A stretch of DNA of 64,000 nt. It comes from Rhizobium sp. NFR03 (GTDB lineage: Bacteria; Pseudomonadota; Alphaproteobacteria; Rhizobiales; Rhizobiaceae). The notes beneath the pieces are model-generated. The model searched no databases. It had not been told where the DNA came from and was given only the letters and a program-made list of their open reading frames with translations. The position numbers were made by a program, and so were the translations under genes. Below are positions 34,735-42,702 of this stretch, in pieces; position 1 is the first letter of the stretch, and each line of letters begins with the position of its first letter. The DNA is taken from positions 62,001-126,000 of the forward strand of contig NZ_FOGR01000011.1 in NCBI RefSeq assembly GCF_900111275.1, in the 5' to 3' direction.

Positions 34735-35151
34735 ATTTGTCTCCCGATCAGTTTATTCGCAGTCGTGGTGATGATTGTTGGGAAGCTGGTTGCGGACAAG
34801 CGCCGCGCAGCCTTTATCGGAACGGTTGGGCGTGGCGTATCATTCTTTGGAACGTCTATTCTGGCGGTATACATTGATCGCGATGGCGGTAACGAAGATA
34901 GGTTCATTGATTCATCCTGGTAGCAGCTCGGACCGTGAAAAAGGTAGAGCCCGACGTCAAGGAATCAGGGATGAGCAGTTAACGTCACAAACATACTATA
35001 TAAGGCTTTCTTGGAATTTTCATTCCATTATTTGTGCTGCCCGTCAAATCGAATCTTTCGACTTTCTGCCGGATGACAGCGAAGGAGGGTGGATTGGCGG
35101 CATCGCCATGGTCGTAGTTCGCCGCCAACCTGTTCTGAAGAACGAGACGTC
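34735..35151. other. 417-base stretch without a supported gene
   Basis: The gap between the oxidoreductase start and the Atu4866-like stop is clearly richer in A/T (about 34830-35060) than its surroundings. It includes a 6-base inverted repeat TGGAAT-TTTC-ATTCCA (35012-35027) and CGGTATACAT (34865-34874), loosely like the GntR-type motif of the first cluster. Open frames exist but show no family features or ribosome sites. It probably holds the oxidoreductase promoter and may be a gene remnant. Confidence 0.45.
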
Positions 35152-35412
35152 CTACCTATCCGAACCGGCATCCCGGCGGCGCAGCACCATGCCGGCGTGG
35201 TAGAGAACGCCATCGACGAAGTCGCCATCGGCAGTGAAGCCCGTGTCGTCTCTATAATCGATGTGCGTACCGGTCAGGACGTATCGTCCCTGATAGGCAC
35301 TCTCGCGTTTGCCCCGGGCTTCGTCATATCGGCCGTTCGGCAGCAGCCGATGGCGAATGTGGCCGTCCTCCGTTTGCCAAAGGCCGACATAGGGGTGGCT
35401 CTCGTGTTCCAT
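35152..35412 (-). CDS. Atu4866-domain small protein
   Basis: An 86-residue protein beginning MEHESHPYVGLWQTEDGHIR and containing RLLPNGRYDEARGKRESAYQ and YRDDTGFTADGDFVDGVLYH, the pattern of the small beta-barrel Atu4866 family known from Agrobacterium. Function unknown. It starts 14 bases after the SDR stop, so the two are probably co-transcribed from the SDR promoter; in other bacteria this domain is also found near SDR/LysR pairs. Confidence 0.75.
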   Translation of the reverse strand: MEHESHPYVGLWQTEDGHIRHRLLPNGRYDEARGKRESAYQGRYVLTGTHIDYRDDTGFTADGDFVDGVLYHAGMVLRRRDAGSDR

Positions 35413-35426
35413 TGCTCTGGCCTTCC

Positions 35427-36149
35427 TTAGTTGGGCGAGCGCGTCGGGCGGACGACGATCTCGTTGATGTCGACATCCTCTGGCTGCTCGATTGCGAAGC
35501 GAACGGCTCGGCCGATGGCGTCCGGGGTCAGGGCAACGGCTCGATAGGCCTTCATGGCATCCACGGCGACAGGATCGGTAATCGTTCCCGCCAGTTCGCT
35601 TTCCACGACGCCCGGATGGATGCAGGTGACGCGGAGATTGTCGTGCTCCTGCCGCAGCCCGTCCGAAATCGCCCTCACAGCAAATTTGGTGGCGCAGTAG
35701 ACGGCTGCGGTGGGCGATACGCTCAGGGCGCCGATCGAGGCGATGTTGATGATGTGGCCCGAACCCCGCGTCGCCATTTCCGGCAGGACGGCGGCGACGC
35801 CGTAGAGAACGCCCTTGATGTTGACATCGATCATGCGATCCCACTCGTCTACCTTCAGCGACGCCATCAGCGAGAGCGGCATGATGCCGGCATTGTTGAC
35901 GATGACATCGACGCGACCGAAAGCCTCGCGCGCTGCATCGGCGAAGGCTGCCACATCGGCACGGTCGGTAACGTCGAGGGACCGGGTCATGACGGTCGCG
36001 CCTTCTGCGCGAAGCTCTTCGGCAAGGCTCTCCAACCGGTCGAGACGCCGGGCGCCGAGAGCGAGGGTTGCGCCCGTCCTGGCAAGCTCACGTGCAATGC
36101 CGGCGCCGATGCCACTGGATGCGCCAGTGATAAGAACGATCTTTTCCAT
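35427..36149 (-). CDS. Short-chain dehydrogenase/reductase
   Basis: A 240-residue classical SDR: cofactor motif TGASSGIGAGIA (residues 7-18), NNAG in VIVNNAGIMPLS, catalytic Ser in IINIASIGALS and YxxxK in VYCATKFAV. ATG 36149 follows AAAGGCAG; the longer open frame to 36629 overlaps the divergent LysR gene and is not used. It is divergent from a LysR gene, the usual regulator-target arrangement. Substrate unknown. Confidence 0.88.
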   Translation of the reverse strand: MEKIVLITGASSGIGAGIARELARTGATLALGARRLDRLESLAEELRAEGATVMTRSLDVTDRADVAAFADAAREAFGRVDVIVNNAGIMPLSLMASLKVDEWDRMIDVNIKGVLYGVAAVLPEMATRGSGHIINIASIGALSVSPTAAVYCATKFAVRAISDGLRQEHDNLRVTCIHPGVVESELAGTITDPVAVDAMKAYRAVALTPDAIGRAVRFAIEQPEDVDINEIVVRPTRSPN

Positions 36150-36237
36150 TTGTCTGCCTTTCCTGTTGCAGGTTTGGATGCGTTCAATATACGGCTGCTG
36201 AATTGTATCGATAAGCCGCTCATTCATTTCCTCACCC

Positions 36238-36252
36238 GTTAGGATAGCTAAC
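36238..36252. promoter_or_regulatory. Inverted repeat at LysR/SDR divergent promoter
   Basis: GTTAG-GATAG-CTAAC is a 5-5-5 dyad placed two bases before the LysR ATG. LysR proteins commonly bind interrupted dyads in the shared promoter region. The site is short, so confidence is limited. Confidence 0.35.
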
Positions 36253-36254
36253 CA

Positions 36255-37139
36255 ATGAACCTGGACCTGAATGCCCTCGCGCTCTTTGTTATCGTCGCCG
36301 AAGAGCGAAGTTTCCGTGCGGCCGCAGACCGCATCGGCGTTACCCGGTCGGCAGTGAGCCAAACGATAAGCAAGCTCGAGGCGACACTCGGGATCGCTCT
36401 GGTGACGCGAACGACGCGGAGCGTGACGCTGACGGAAGCGGGCGAGGATCTTTATCGACGTTCTGCATCGCCGGTGGCGGACATGCGTGCCGCCGCGGAG
36501 AATGCCGGCAACATGGCCGGCCCTGCACGTGGGCAGTTGCGCCTCGCGGTCTCCTCCATAGCCGAAAGCTTTCTCAGCGGACCTTTGCTCGCAGATTTCG
36601 CGCAGGCCCATCCGCAGGTGAAATTGCATGTCACCGTGACGGACGAGGAGTTCGATATCGTGGCGGAAGGCTATGACGCAGGCGTAAGGCTGGGCGAGGT
36701 CATCGCGCAGGACATGATCGCGGTGCCGGTATCCGCCGACCAGCGACAGCTTCCTTTTGCGTCACCGGATTATCTGCGCGCAAACGGTGCGCCGAGACAT
36801 CCGCGCGAGCTGGCCGAGAGACGCTGTATCGGCTGGCGCCCGGGGCTGAGCGTTGCGCCCTATCGGTGGGAATTCGAGGAAAACGGAAAGGCTTTCTCGG
36901 TAGCGGTCGATGATGCCATCACTTCGACGGACATGGCGCTGATGATCCGACTGGCTATGGCCGGCGCAGGCATCACGTTCGGTCTTGAGGAAAGCTTTCG
37001 CCTGCCGGTCGCGCGCGGCGAACTGGTGCCGTTGCTGGAAGACTTCTGCCCACGCTTTCCGGGCTTCTATCTCTATTATCCGAACCGACGCAACATGGCG
37101 CCAAAGCTCAGGGCCCTCATCGATCATCTCAAGCGCTGA
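36255..37139 (+). CDS. LysR family regulator
   Basis: A 294-residue LysR protein with helix-turn-helix NALALFVIVAEERSFRAAAD and TRSAVSQTISKLEATLGIAL, and an effector domain (GQLRLAVSSIAESFLSGPLL, YDAGVRLGEVIAQDMIAVPV). The latter resembles the AaeR/YafC-type group that controls divergent SDR or MFS genes. It faces the SDR gene at 36149 and most likely regulates it. Confidence 0.87.
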   Translation: MNLDLNALALFVIVAEERSFRAAADRIGVTRSAVSQTISKLEATLGIALVTRTTRSVTLTEAGEDLYRRSASPVADMRAAAENAGNMAGPARGQLRLAVSSIAESFLSGPLLADFAQAHPQVKLHVTVTDEEFDIVAEGYDAGVRLGEVIAQDMIAVPVSADQRQLPFASPDYLRANGAPRHPRELAERRCIGWRPGLSVAPYRWEFEENGKAFSVAVDDAITSTDMALMIRLAMAGAGITFGLEESFRLPVARGELVPLLEDFCPRFPGFYLYYPNRRNMAPKLRALIDHLKR

Positions 37140-37166
37140 CGAGGATCGGCCTGCTGCCTCACATGC

Positions 37167-37200
37167 AGAAGAGGCGGCACTTTTCGGTGCCGCCTCTTCT
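37167..37200. terminator. Perfect 14-base-stem bidirectional hairpin
   Basis: AGAAGAGGCGGCAC (37167-37180) and GTGCCGCCTCTTCT (37187-37200) are perfect inverted repeats around the loop TTTTCG. It sits between the converging LysR and DUF992 genes, 28 bases after one stop and 25 bases from the other. No long T run follows on either strand; the purine/pyrimidine-rich stem base partly substitutes. Confidence 0.75.
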
Positions 37201-37224
37201 ATCTTCAGAGAACGTTTGTACGGA

Positions 37225-37746
37225 TCAGTTTGCGGACCGGAGCTGCAGTCGCGATACGCCGGCAGCGACATTCAGGCCGGTGCCCGCCTGCGTGCTAAGC
37301 GGCTGGAGGCCAAAGTTCCTGGCATTGCCGCCAACAAGCGCGTTTGCGCCGAGGCCAAGGCCCACCGCAGCACTGGCGGAAGCGCCGACATATGTGCCCG
37401 CGAGGCTGCCCTCACCGATCGTCGTCGGGACCGTGTTGACGACGATCCAGCTGAGGTAGGATTTCCCCGTCACGCCGACATCGATGCCGAGCTTGCCGAT
37501 GGTCCCGGTATAGCGCTCGGTCTTTCCGCCGCGTTGCCTGAACGTGCAGTCCACAGCTTTGCTCGACCCGATCAGCAGGCCGATGCCCCCGGCAACCTCA
37601 CAGGACAGCGTGCCCAGCCGCTCGCGGGGCTCGTCAGCAACCTGCTGCCGTGCATGATGCTTCCTCGACGGCGTCATGTCGGCTGCCGATGCGGTGGTGC
37701 CAAGTGCAAGGACTGCAGCCAGAGCAAGCGTGATGGTCTTCTTCAT
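37225..37746 (-). CDS. DUF992 family exported protein
   Basis: A 173-residue protein with signal peptide (MKKTITLALAAVLALGTTASA). The mature part contains the DUF992 pattern GTLSCEVAGGIGLLIGSSKAVDC, YTGTIGKLGIDVGVTG, and a glycine/alanine-rich stretch ASASAAVGLGLGANALVGG. The family is found almost only in Rhizobiales and related orders, probably periplasmic; two cysteines could form a disulfide. Function unknown. It begins a run of small stress-type genes on the minus strand. Confidence 0.85.
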   Translation of the reverse strand: MKKTITLALAAVLALGTTASAADMTPSRKHHARQQVADEPRERLGTLSCEVAGGIGLLIGSSKAVDCTFRQRGGKTERYTGTIGKLGIDVGVTGKSYLSWIVVNTVPTTIGEGSLAGTYVGASASAAVGLGLGANALVGGNARNFGLQPLSTQAGTGLNVAAGVSRLQLRSAN

Positions 37747-37803
37747 AAGGATACTCCAAACGTTTATATGTTGTTCGGTGCGTTCCGCTCGACGTGCGCG
37801 TAT

Positions 37804-38064
37804 TCAGCAAGGTGCAACGGGCGGAACGATCTCGACGTCGCTGATAACCCGGCGTGGCGAGAGATCGGCGGCGATGCCGATGGCCATCTCGATCGCCTCG
37901 CTGCTCGGGGCCGTCCCGGAGAGCAGGACGTGATCGTCCGTCACCGAAACGTCGATCCGGCAATCTTCCAGTCCGTAGGTGTAGGCAAGCACGCAAGCGA
38001 TCGTTGCTTCCGTCGACCCCAGATCAGGTGTGAGGACGGTATTTGAAAGCACGGGAAACAACAT
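37804..38064 (-). CDS. BON domain small protein
   Basis: An 86-residue protein whose residues about 20-80 match the BON fold (CRIDVSVTDDHVLLSGTAPS then EAIEMAIGIAADLSPRRV), a small phospholipid- or ligand-binding module common in osmotic-stress proteins. There is no signal peptide, unlike OsmY. ATG 38064 has GAGGCAG upstream; a longer frame to 38121 is open but lacks a ribosome site. Confidence 0.72.
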   Translation of the reverse strand: MLFPVLSNTVLTPDLGSTEATIACVLAYTYGLEDCRIDVSVTDDHVLLSGTAPSSEAIEMAIGIAADLSPRRVISDVEIVPPVAPC

Positions 38065-38152
38065 GATGGCTCTGCCTCCAGGTCGGGTTCTCAAGGGGTT
38101 TCTCTTGCCAGCGTCCAGCATCCCGTGGTCGAGAGCTGGAAGCTGTCTGTGC

Positions 38153-38332
38153 CTATTTCAGAACGCTCTTGATGGCGTCCTTACCCTTGCCGATCGCGCC
38201 TTGCGCTTCGCCTTCCGCCTTGTCGATCTTGCCTTCTGCTTCGAGACGCTCGTTGCCGACCAGTTTGCCGATAGCCTCCTTCACGGTGCCCTTCACTTCT
38301 TTTGCTCCACCTTCGATACGGTTCTTGTCCAT
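38153..38332 (-). CDS. CsbD family stress-response protein
   Basis: A 59-residue, lysine- and glutamate-rich helical protein beginning MDKNRIEGGAKEVKGTVKEA and continuing IGKLVGNERLEAEGKIDKAE, the repeat pattern of CsbD (general stress protein). A strong AAGGAG lies upstream of ATG 38332. CsbD-like proteins are induced by osmotic, heat or stationary-phase stress in many bacteria; molecular function unknown. It is easily missed because of its size. Confidence 0.9.
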   Translation of the reverse strand: MDKNRIEGGAKEVKGTVKEAIGKLVGNERLEAEGKIDKAEGEAQGAIGKGKDAIKSVLK

Positions 38333-38462
38333 TCCGGTTCTCCTTCAACACAGGTTCAAATGGCAGCGACCGTTTCGCTGTCATGAGACGGGAGATAAGC
38401 AGAATGGCTGATGTATTTCAGATCGGAAACTACCAGTCAGCCTAGTAGCAAATGACCTTTTT

Positions 38463-40007
38463 TCAGGTCTTCGCAGGCTTTGTGCTGTTTTTCTGCCGCG
38501 GCGGCTGTTTGCTCAGCTTTGCATCCGGCAGGCCGGTAAAGCCGCGTTCCCGCGCCCAGATGACCGCGGCGGCGCGGCGGTTGACGCCGATCTTTCCGTA
38601 AAGCGAGGCGACGTGGTTGCGGATCGTGTTCTTGGAAAGATGGAGGGTATCGCTCATATCCGCATCGCTCTGCCCGCTGCAGATCAGGCCAAGGATTTCC
38701 CGCTCACGGTCGCTCAGGGCTACGAGCTGTGCCGTCGGAGCCGCGGTCGAGGTTTGCTTCAACGTCGCGAGACGATCGACGATCGAGCGGCTGAGCCAGG
38801 AGGTGTCGGCCATCACGCTCTCGATCGCCTCCACCAGTTGCGCCTCGCTTCGCCGACGCTCGGTCACGTCCTGCAGGGCCCAGATGACGCATTGCTCGTC
38901 GTTGATCTCGACACGCTCGGCGGACACGAGGCACTCGGCGAAAGCACCGTCCTTTTGCTTCATCCGCATCGGCTCGTCGCGCACGAAAGTGTTGTCGCGT
39001 AGCTTCTGCTCAAGTCCTTTGCGGGCAGCGATATCGTCCCACAGGTGCAACTCGCCCGCCGTCCGGCCGACGACGTCCGGCAGGCCGTAGCCGGAGATCT
39101 GCAAGAACGCATCGTTCGCCTCGGTGAAGACGAAATCGTCCAGCCGCGAGATGGCGGCGGGTGCCGGCGAAAGACGGAAGGACTTCGAGAAGCGTTCCTC
39201 GCTCTGCCGGAGCGCGTTCTGCGCTTTTCGACGCGCATCCAGATCGGCGAAGGTGAAGAGCATGCAAGGTTCTTCTACGACGGCTATCGGCTCCCCGGCC
39301 ACGATCACCAGACGATCACCGCCGGCGGGCAGGGGAACCAGCGCCTCGCGATGACGAATGACGCGGCCCTCGCCAAGCTTCGCCAAGGCATCCTCGCCGC
39401 TTTCGCAATGGGAGAAGAGACCGATGGCCTCCACGGTCCGCCCTATGATGTCTTCCTTCATGAAACCCGTCATCTCAAGGAATCCCTGATTGACGCGGAT
39501 GAACCGTTGATCGTCCAGCCGACAGATAAGACCGGGGGCAGGATTGGCATTGAAGGAGCGCTCGAACCGCTCCTCGGCTTCGAAGCGGGGCGTCTCATCG
39601 CGAAGGACCAGCGCCAGAACCTCGTCGCCTTTGGCCTTGCCGGAGATCCTCATGCTCCGGCTCGTATGCACCCAGACCGTATCCAGGTCCGTTGCCGGCG
39701 AGATTTCGACCGTGACGTCCTCGACCGTTTCTCCCGCCAGAAGACGCTCGATCGGATACTGCCCTTCTTCGAGCGGATGGTTGTTGCGATAGCGCAGCGT
39801 GAAGGCCCGCCTATATCCCTTCACATCACCGCCGAGTTCCTCGATCGACTCCACACGATGCATTGCGATTGCCGCTTCATTCGCCCAGATGATGCGGGCC
39901 TGACTGTCGAGGAATATCACCCCCTCGCTGAGCCCACCGAGGAGTTCCTGCAGGGTGGCGCGGTCGAGGGGCGGCGCTTCCAGGGCTTCGGGCATGTTCT
40001 GTTCCAT
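38463..40007 (-). CDS. PAS-domain LuxR-type transcriptional regulator
   Basis: A 514-residue one-component regulator. Three PAS-like regions are visible (about 15-130 with GLSEGVIFLDSQARIIWANE; about 145-260 with RFIRVNQGFLEMTGFMKEDI; about 270-385 with FVFTEANDAFLQISGYGLPD), then a linker and a LuxR DNA-binding domain (about 430-490, LSDREREILGLICSGQSDAD, NTIRNHVASLYGKIGVNRRA). No kinase, receiver, GGDEF or LOV cysteine motif is present. It likely senses a redox or ligand cue and binds DNA directly. Targets may be the adjacent small stress genes (inference). Confidence 0.85.
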   Translation of the reverse strand: MEQNMPEALEAPPLDRATLQELLGGLSEGVIFLDSQARIIWANEAAIAMHRVESIEELGGDVKGYRRAFTLRYRNNHPLEEGQYPIERLLAGETVEDVTVEISPATDLDTVWVHTSRSMRISGKAKGDEVLALVLRDETPRFEAEERFERSFNANPAPGLICRLDDQRFIRVNQGFLEMTGFMKEDIIGRTVEAIGLFSHCESGEDALAKLGEGRVIRHREALVPLPAGGDRLVIVAGEPIAVVEEPCMLFTFADLDARRKAQNALRQSEERFSKSFRLSPAPAAISRLDDFVFTEANDAFLQISGYGLPDVVGRTAGELHLWDDIAARKGLEQKLRDNTFVRDEPMRMKQKDGAFAECLVSAERVEINDEQCVIWALQDVTERRRSEAQLVEAIESVMADTSWLSRSIVDRLATLKQTSTAAPTAQLVALSDREREILGLICSGQSDADMSDTLHLSKNTIRNHVASLYGKIGVNRRAAAVIWARERGFTGLPDAKLSKQPPRQKNSTKPAKT

Positions 40008-40052
40008 CGTGTGCGCTGGGGTTGGCGGTGGTGCGGAACCACAGCAGGAAAA

Positions 40053-40661
40053 TCACGGATATCGGGAGCGAGCGAACATTGCGGTCGCAACGATCCCCGC
40101 AACCAGAACGGCAACTGCAATGAGAAGGTGGATGTGCAGGCGCAGATGTCCGAACACCATCTCGACGGCGTTCCCGAAAAGATATCCGACGGCGGTGATG
40201 ACCATGGCCCAGAGACAGGCCGCAAGTCCGTTCAGGACGAGGAAGCGGAGTGCGGAAATGCCCGTACGACTGATCAGCAGCGGGCTGATGATGCGCATGC
40301 CGTATATGAAGCGGAAAGCGAGAACGAAGCCGACCGGGTAGCGCTCCAGCAGGTCGGTCGCACGGCGCATGGCCGTCGTCGCCTCAAGCCGTTCCACGAA
40401 CCGCAAGCGCCCAGCATGGCGGCCGATGAAGAAAAAGAGCTGGTCCGCAATGAACGAACCGAAAGCCGCAGCGGCCGCCACCTGCCAATAGACGAGAAGA
40501 CGGCGATGGGCGAGGACGCCGCCGAGAAAAGCGACCGCCTCGCCCTCCACCCCGGCCCCGACGAGAACGGCCCATATGCCGAATTCGGAGATCAGCGCTT
40601 CCAAGGACGGGCTTCCGATCCGAACACCGAAGCGCCGCCTGAAATCCACGCCATCCGTCAC
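40053..40661 (-). CDS. DedA family membrane protein
   Basis: A 202-residue inner-membrane protein of the DedA/SNARE-associated family: WAVLVGAGVEGEAVAFLGG at the N-terminus, QLFFFIGRHAGRLRFVERLE, and RFIYGMRIISPLLISRTGIS with the family arginines, ending in two hydrophobic helices. DedA proteins act as lipid scramblases or flippases and support envelope and pH/osmotic homeostasis. It lies 45 bases upstream of the PAS-LuxR gene, in the same direction. Confidence 0.82.
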   Translation of the reverse strand: MTDGVDFRRRFGVRIGSPSLEALISEFGIWAVLVGAGVEGEAVAFLGGVLAHRRLLVYWQVAAAAAFGSFIADQLFFFIGRHAGRLRFVERLEATTAMRRATDLLERYPVGFVLAFRFIYGMRIISPLLISRTGISALRFLVLNGLAACLWAMVITAVGYLFGNAVEMVFGHLRLHIHLLIAVAVLVAGIVATAMFARSRYP

Positions 40662-40794
40662 TCTCCATCAACGATCGCTTTTGGACATAGTCCTCAGGAT
40701 CGCTATTTGAAGAGCCGACGACGCCGCTGCGACTGCAAACGAGAATTCGTTCCGCATCGACAGTTCAGAGAGGGCCGTGATCGGAAGAAAGCCC

Positions 40795-42000
40795 TCAGAC
40801 GCGTTCGAACGCCATCGCAATACCTTGGCCAACGCCGATGCACATGGCAGCGAGAGCGTGGCGGCCCGTGCCGAGGGACAATTCGAGGGCTGCGGTTCCG
40901 GCAATGCGTGCGCCGGACATTCCGAGCGGATGGCCGAGCGCGATAGCGCCGCCGTTTCGGTTCACATGCCCGGCATCCTCCGCAATGCCGAGTTCCCGCA
41001 GCACGGCAATGGCCTGCGAGGCGAAGGCTTCGTTGATTTCCACCACGTCGAACTGGGTCGGCGAGATGCCGAGGCGCCTGGCAAGCTTCTGCGCTGCCGG
41101 CACGGGCCCGATGCCCATGACCCGCGGCGGCACACCTGCTGCAGCGCCGCCAATGATTCTTGCGATCGGAGTGAGGCCATGACGCTTCGCGCCCGCTTCG
41201 GACGCGATGATCAGGGCTGCCGCGCCATCATTCACGCCGGAAGCGTTGCCGGCGGTTACGGTGCCATTCCCGGTCCTGTTCACCGGCTTGAGGCCGGAGA
41301 GCGCCTCGATGCTGGTCGCACGAGGATGCTCGTCCTTCACCACGACAACAGCTTCACCTTTACGCTGGGGAACGCTGACCGGCGTGATTTCCCGATCGAG
41401 GCGGCCATTGGCCTGGGCTGCCGCAGCCCGTTCCTGTGAGCGGACCGAGAACGCGTCCTGATCTTCCCGCGAGACATGGAAATCAGCGGCGACGTTATCG
41501 CCGGTTTCCGGCATGGAATCGACGCCGTACATCGCCTTCATCTGAGGATTGACGAAGCGCCAGCCAATCGTGGTGTCGTAGATTTCGGCTTGGCGGGAGA
41601 AGGCGGTTTCGGCCTTCGGCATCACGAAGGGCGCCCGGCTCATGCTCTCCACGCCGCCCGCTATCATCAGGTCGGCTTCGCCGGCGCTGATCGCCCGCGC
41701 AGCCGTTATCACAGCATCCATACCCGAGCCGCAAAGCCGGTTGAGCGTTGTGCCACTGACGGATACCGGCAGGCCTGCAAGCAGGAGCGACATGCGGGCG
41801 ACGTTTCGGTTGTCTTCGCCCGCCTGGTTTGCACATCCGAAAATGACGTCATCGACTGCCTCCCAGTCGACCGCGCTGTTGCGCGCCATCAATGCCTTCA
41901 AAGGGACGGCGCCCAGATCGTCGGGGCGAACGGAAGCAAGCTTGCCGCCGAAGCGGCCGATGGGTGTGCGGATATAATCACAGATGAAAGCGTCTGGCAT
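40795..42000 (-). CDS. pcaF: 3-oxoadipyl-CoA thiolase
   Basis: A 401-residue thiolase: nucleophilic Cys in NRLCGSGMDAVI (about residue 90), His in NGGAIALGHPLGMSGAR, and second Cys in AAMCIGVGQG near the C-terminus. The N-terminal YIRTPIGRFGGKLASVRPDD is typical of PcaF. It cleaves beta-ketoadipyl-CoA into succinyl-CoA and acetyl-CoA. It is the third gene of pcaIJF. Confidence 0.94.
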   Translation of the reverse strand: MPDAFICDYIRTPIGRFGGKLASVRPDDLGAVPLKALMARNSAVDWEAVDDVIFGCANQAGEDNRNVARMSLLLAGLPVSVSGTTLNRLCGSGMDAVITAARAISAGEADLMIAGGVESMSRAPFVMPKAETAFSRQAEIYDTTIGWRFVNPQMKAMYGVDSMPETGDNVAADFHVSREDQDAFSVRSQERAAAAQANGRLDREITPVSVPQRKGEAVVVVKDEHPRATSIEALSGLKPVNRTGNGTVTAGNASGVNDGAAALIIASEAGAKRHGLTPIARIIGGAAAGVPPRVMGIGPVPAAQKLARRLGISPTQFDVVEINEAFASQAIAVLRELGIAEDAGHVNRNGGAIALGHPLGMSGARIAGTAALELSLGTGRHALAAMCIGVGQGIAMAFERV

Positions 42001-42012
42001 GGCTCAATCCCC

Positions 42013-42702
42013 TCACAGTTCGGGTACGACGAGATCGACGACCGGTGCGGCGACATGAAGTGGTGCGCCGGTCATGGCCTGAAGATCATCCATCGACACG
42101 GCGGCAAGCTTCTCGCGCACCACGAAGCGGCCTTCGGCAATGTCGATGACGGCGTGGCTGGTATAGACCCGCGTGATGCAGGCGACGCCTGTCAGCGGGA
42201 ATGTGCAGGCATCGACCAGCTTCGGCTTGCCGTCCTTCGTCACATGTTCGGTGATGACGAAGACCTGCTTTGCGCCATGCACGAGATCCATCGCGCCGCC
42301 GACGGCAGGCACGCCCTTGGAGCCGACCCGCCAGTTGGCAAGGTCACCCGTCTGGGCCACCTGATAGGCACCGAGAATGGCGACGTCGAGATGGCCGCCG
42401 CGCACCATGGCGAAGCTGTCGGCGTGGTGGAAGAAGGCTGCCCCCGGGTTAAGCGTGACAGCGCGTTTGCCTGCATTGATCAGGTCCCAGTCTTCCTCGC
42501 CCGGCGCCGGAGGCTCGCCGAAATCGAGAATGCCGTTTTCCGTGTGGAAGATCGCCCGCCGGCCAGGAGGCTGATAGCGCGCCACCATTTCCGGAAAGCC
42601 GATGCCGAGATTGACATAGGCGCCGTCCTCGATGTCCTGCGCGGCGCGCCACGCGATCTGCGCATTGGAAAGCTTGATGTCGTCGATATCGCCGGTGCTC
42701 AT
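42013..42702 (-). CDS. pcaJ: 3-oxoadipate CoA-transferase subunit B
   Basis: A 229-residue CoA-transferase beta subunit with the catalytic glutamate in TENGILDFGEPP (about residue 50), followed by DLVHGAKQVFVITEHVTKDG. With PcaI it transfers CoA from succinyl-CoA to beta-ketoadipate. Start 42702 overlaps the pcaI stop by four bases. Confidence 0.93.
   Translation of the reverse strand: MSTGDIDDIKLSNAQIAWRAAQDIEDGAYVNLGIGFPEMVARYQPPGRRAIFHTENGILDFGEPPAPGEEDWDLINAGKRAVTLNPGAAFFHHADSFAMVRGGHLDVAILGAYQVAQTGDLANWRVGSKGVPAVGGAMDLVHGAKQVFVITEHVTKDGKPKLVDACTFPLTGVACITRVYTSHAVIDIAEGRFVVREKLAAVSMDDLQAMTGAPLHVAAPVVDLVVPEL

Noticed and set aside
36150-36629. 160-residue N-terminal extension of the SDR at 35427
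   Set aside because: It is antisense to the LysR gene, low in SDR similarity, and the SDR cofactor motif begins right after ATG 36149.
37759-37786. EcfG general-stress promoter (GGAAC...CGTT) before the DUF992 gene
   Set aside because: Both elements are present on the minus strand, but the spacing is 19 bases instead of 16-17. No match was found before the CsbD, BON or PAS-LuxR genes.
38463-40007. LOV-type blue-light photoreceptor
   Set aside because: PAS domains are present, but the flavin-binding cysteine motif of LOV domains is absent.
39045-40946. A 633-residue open frame on the plus strand
   Set aside because: It is an antisense shadow of the PAS-LuxR and DedA genes, without any recognisable domain, and very rich in Arg/Gly/Asp as expected for such frames.
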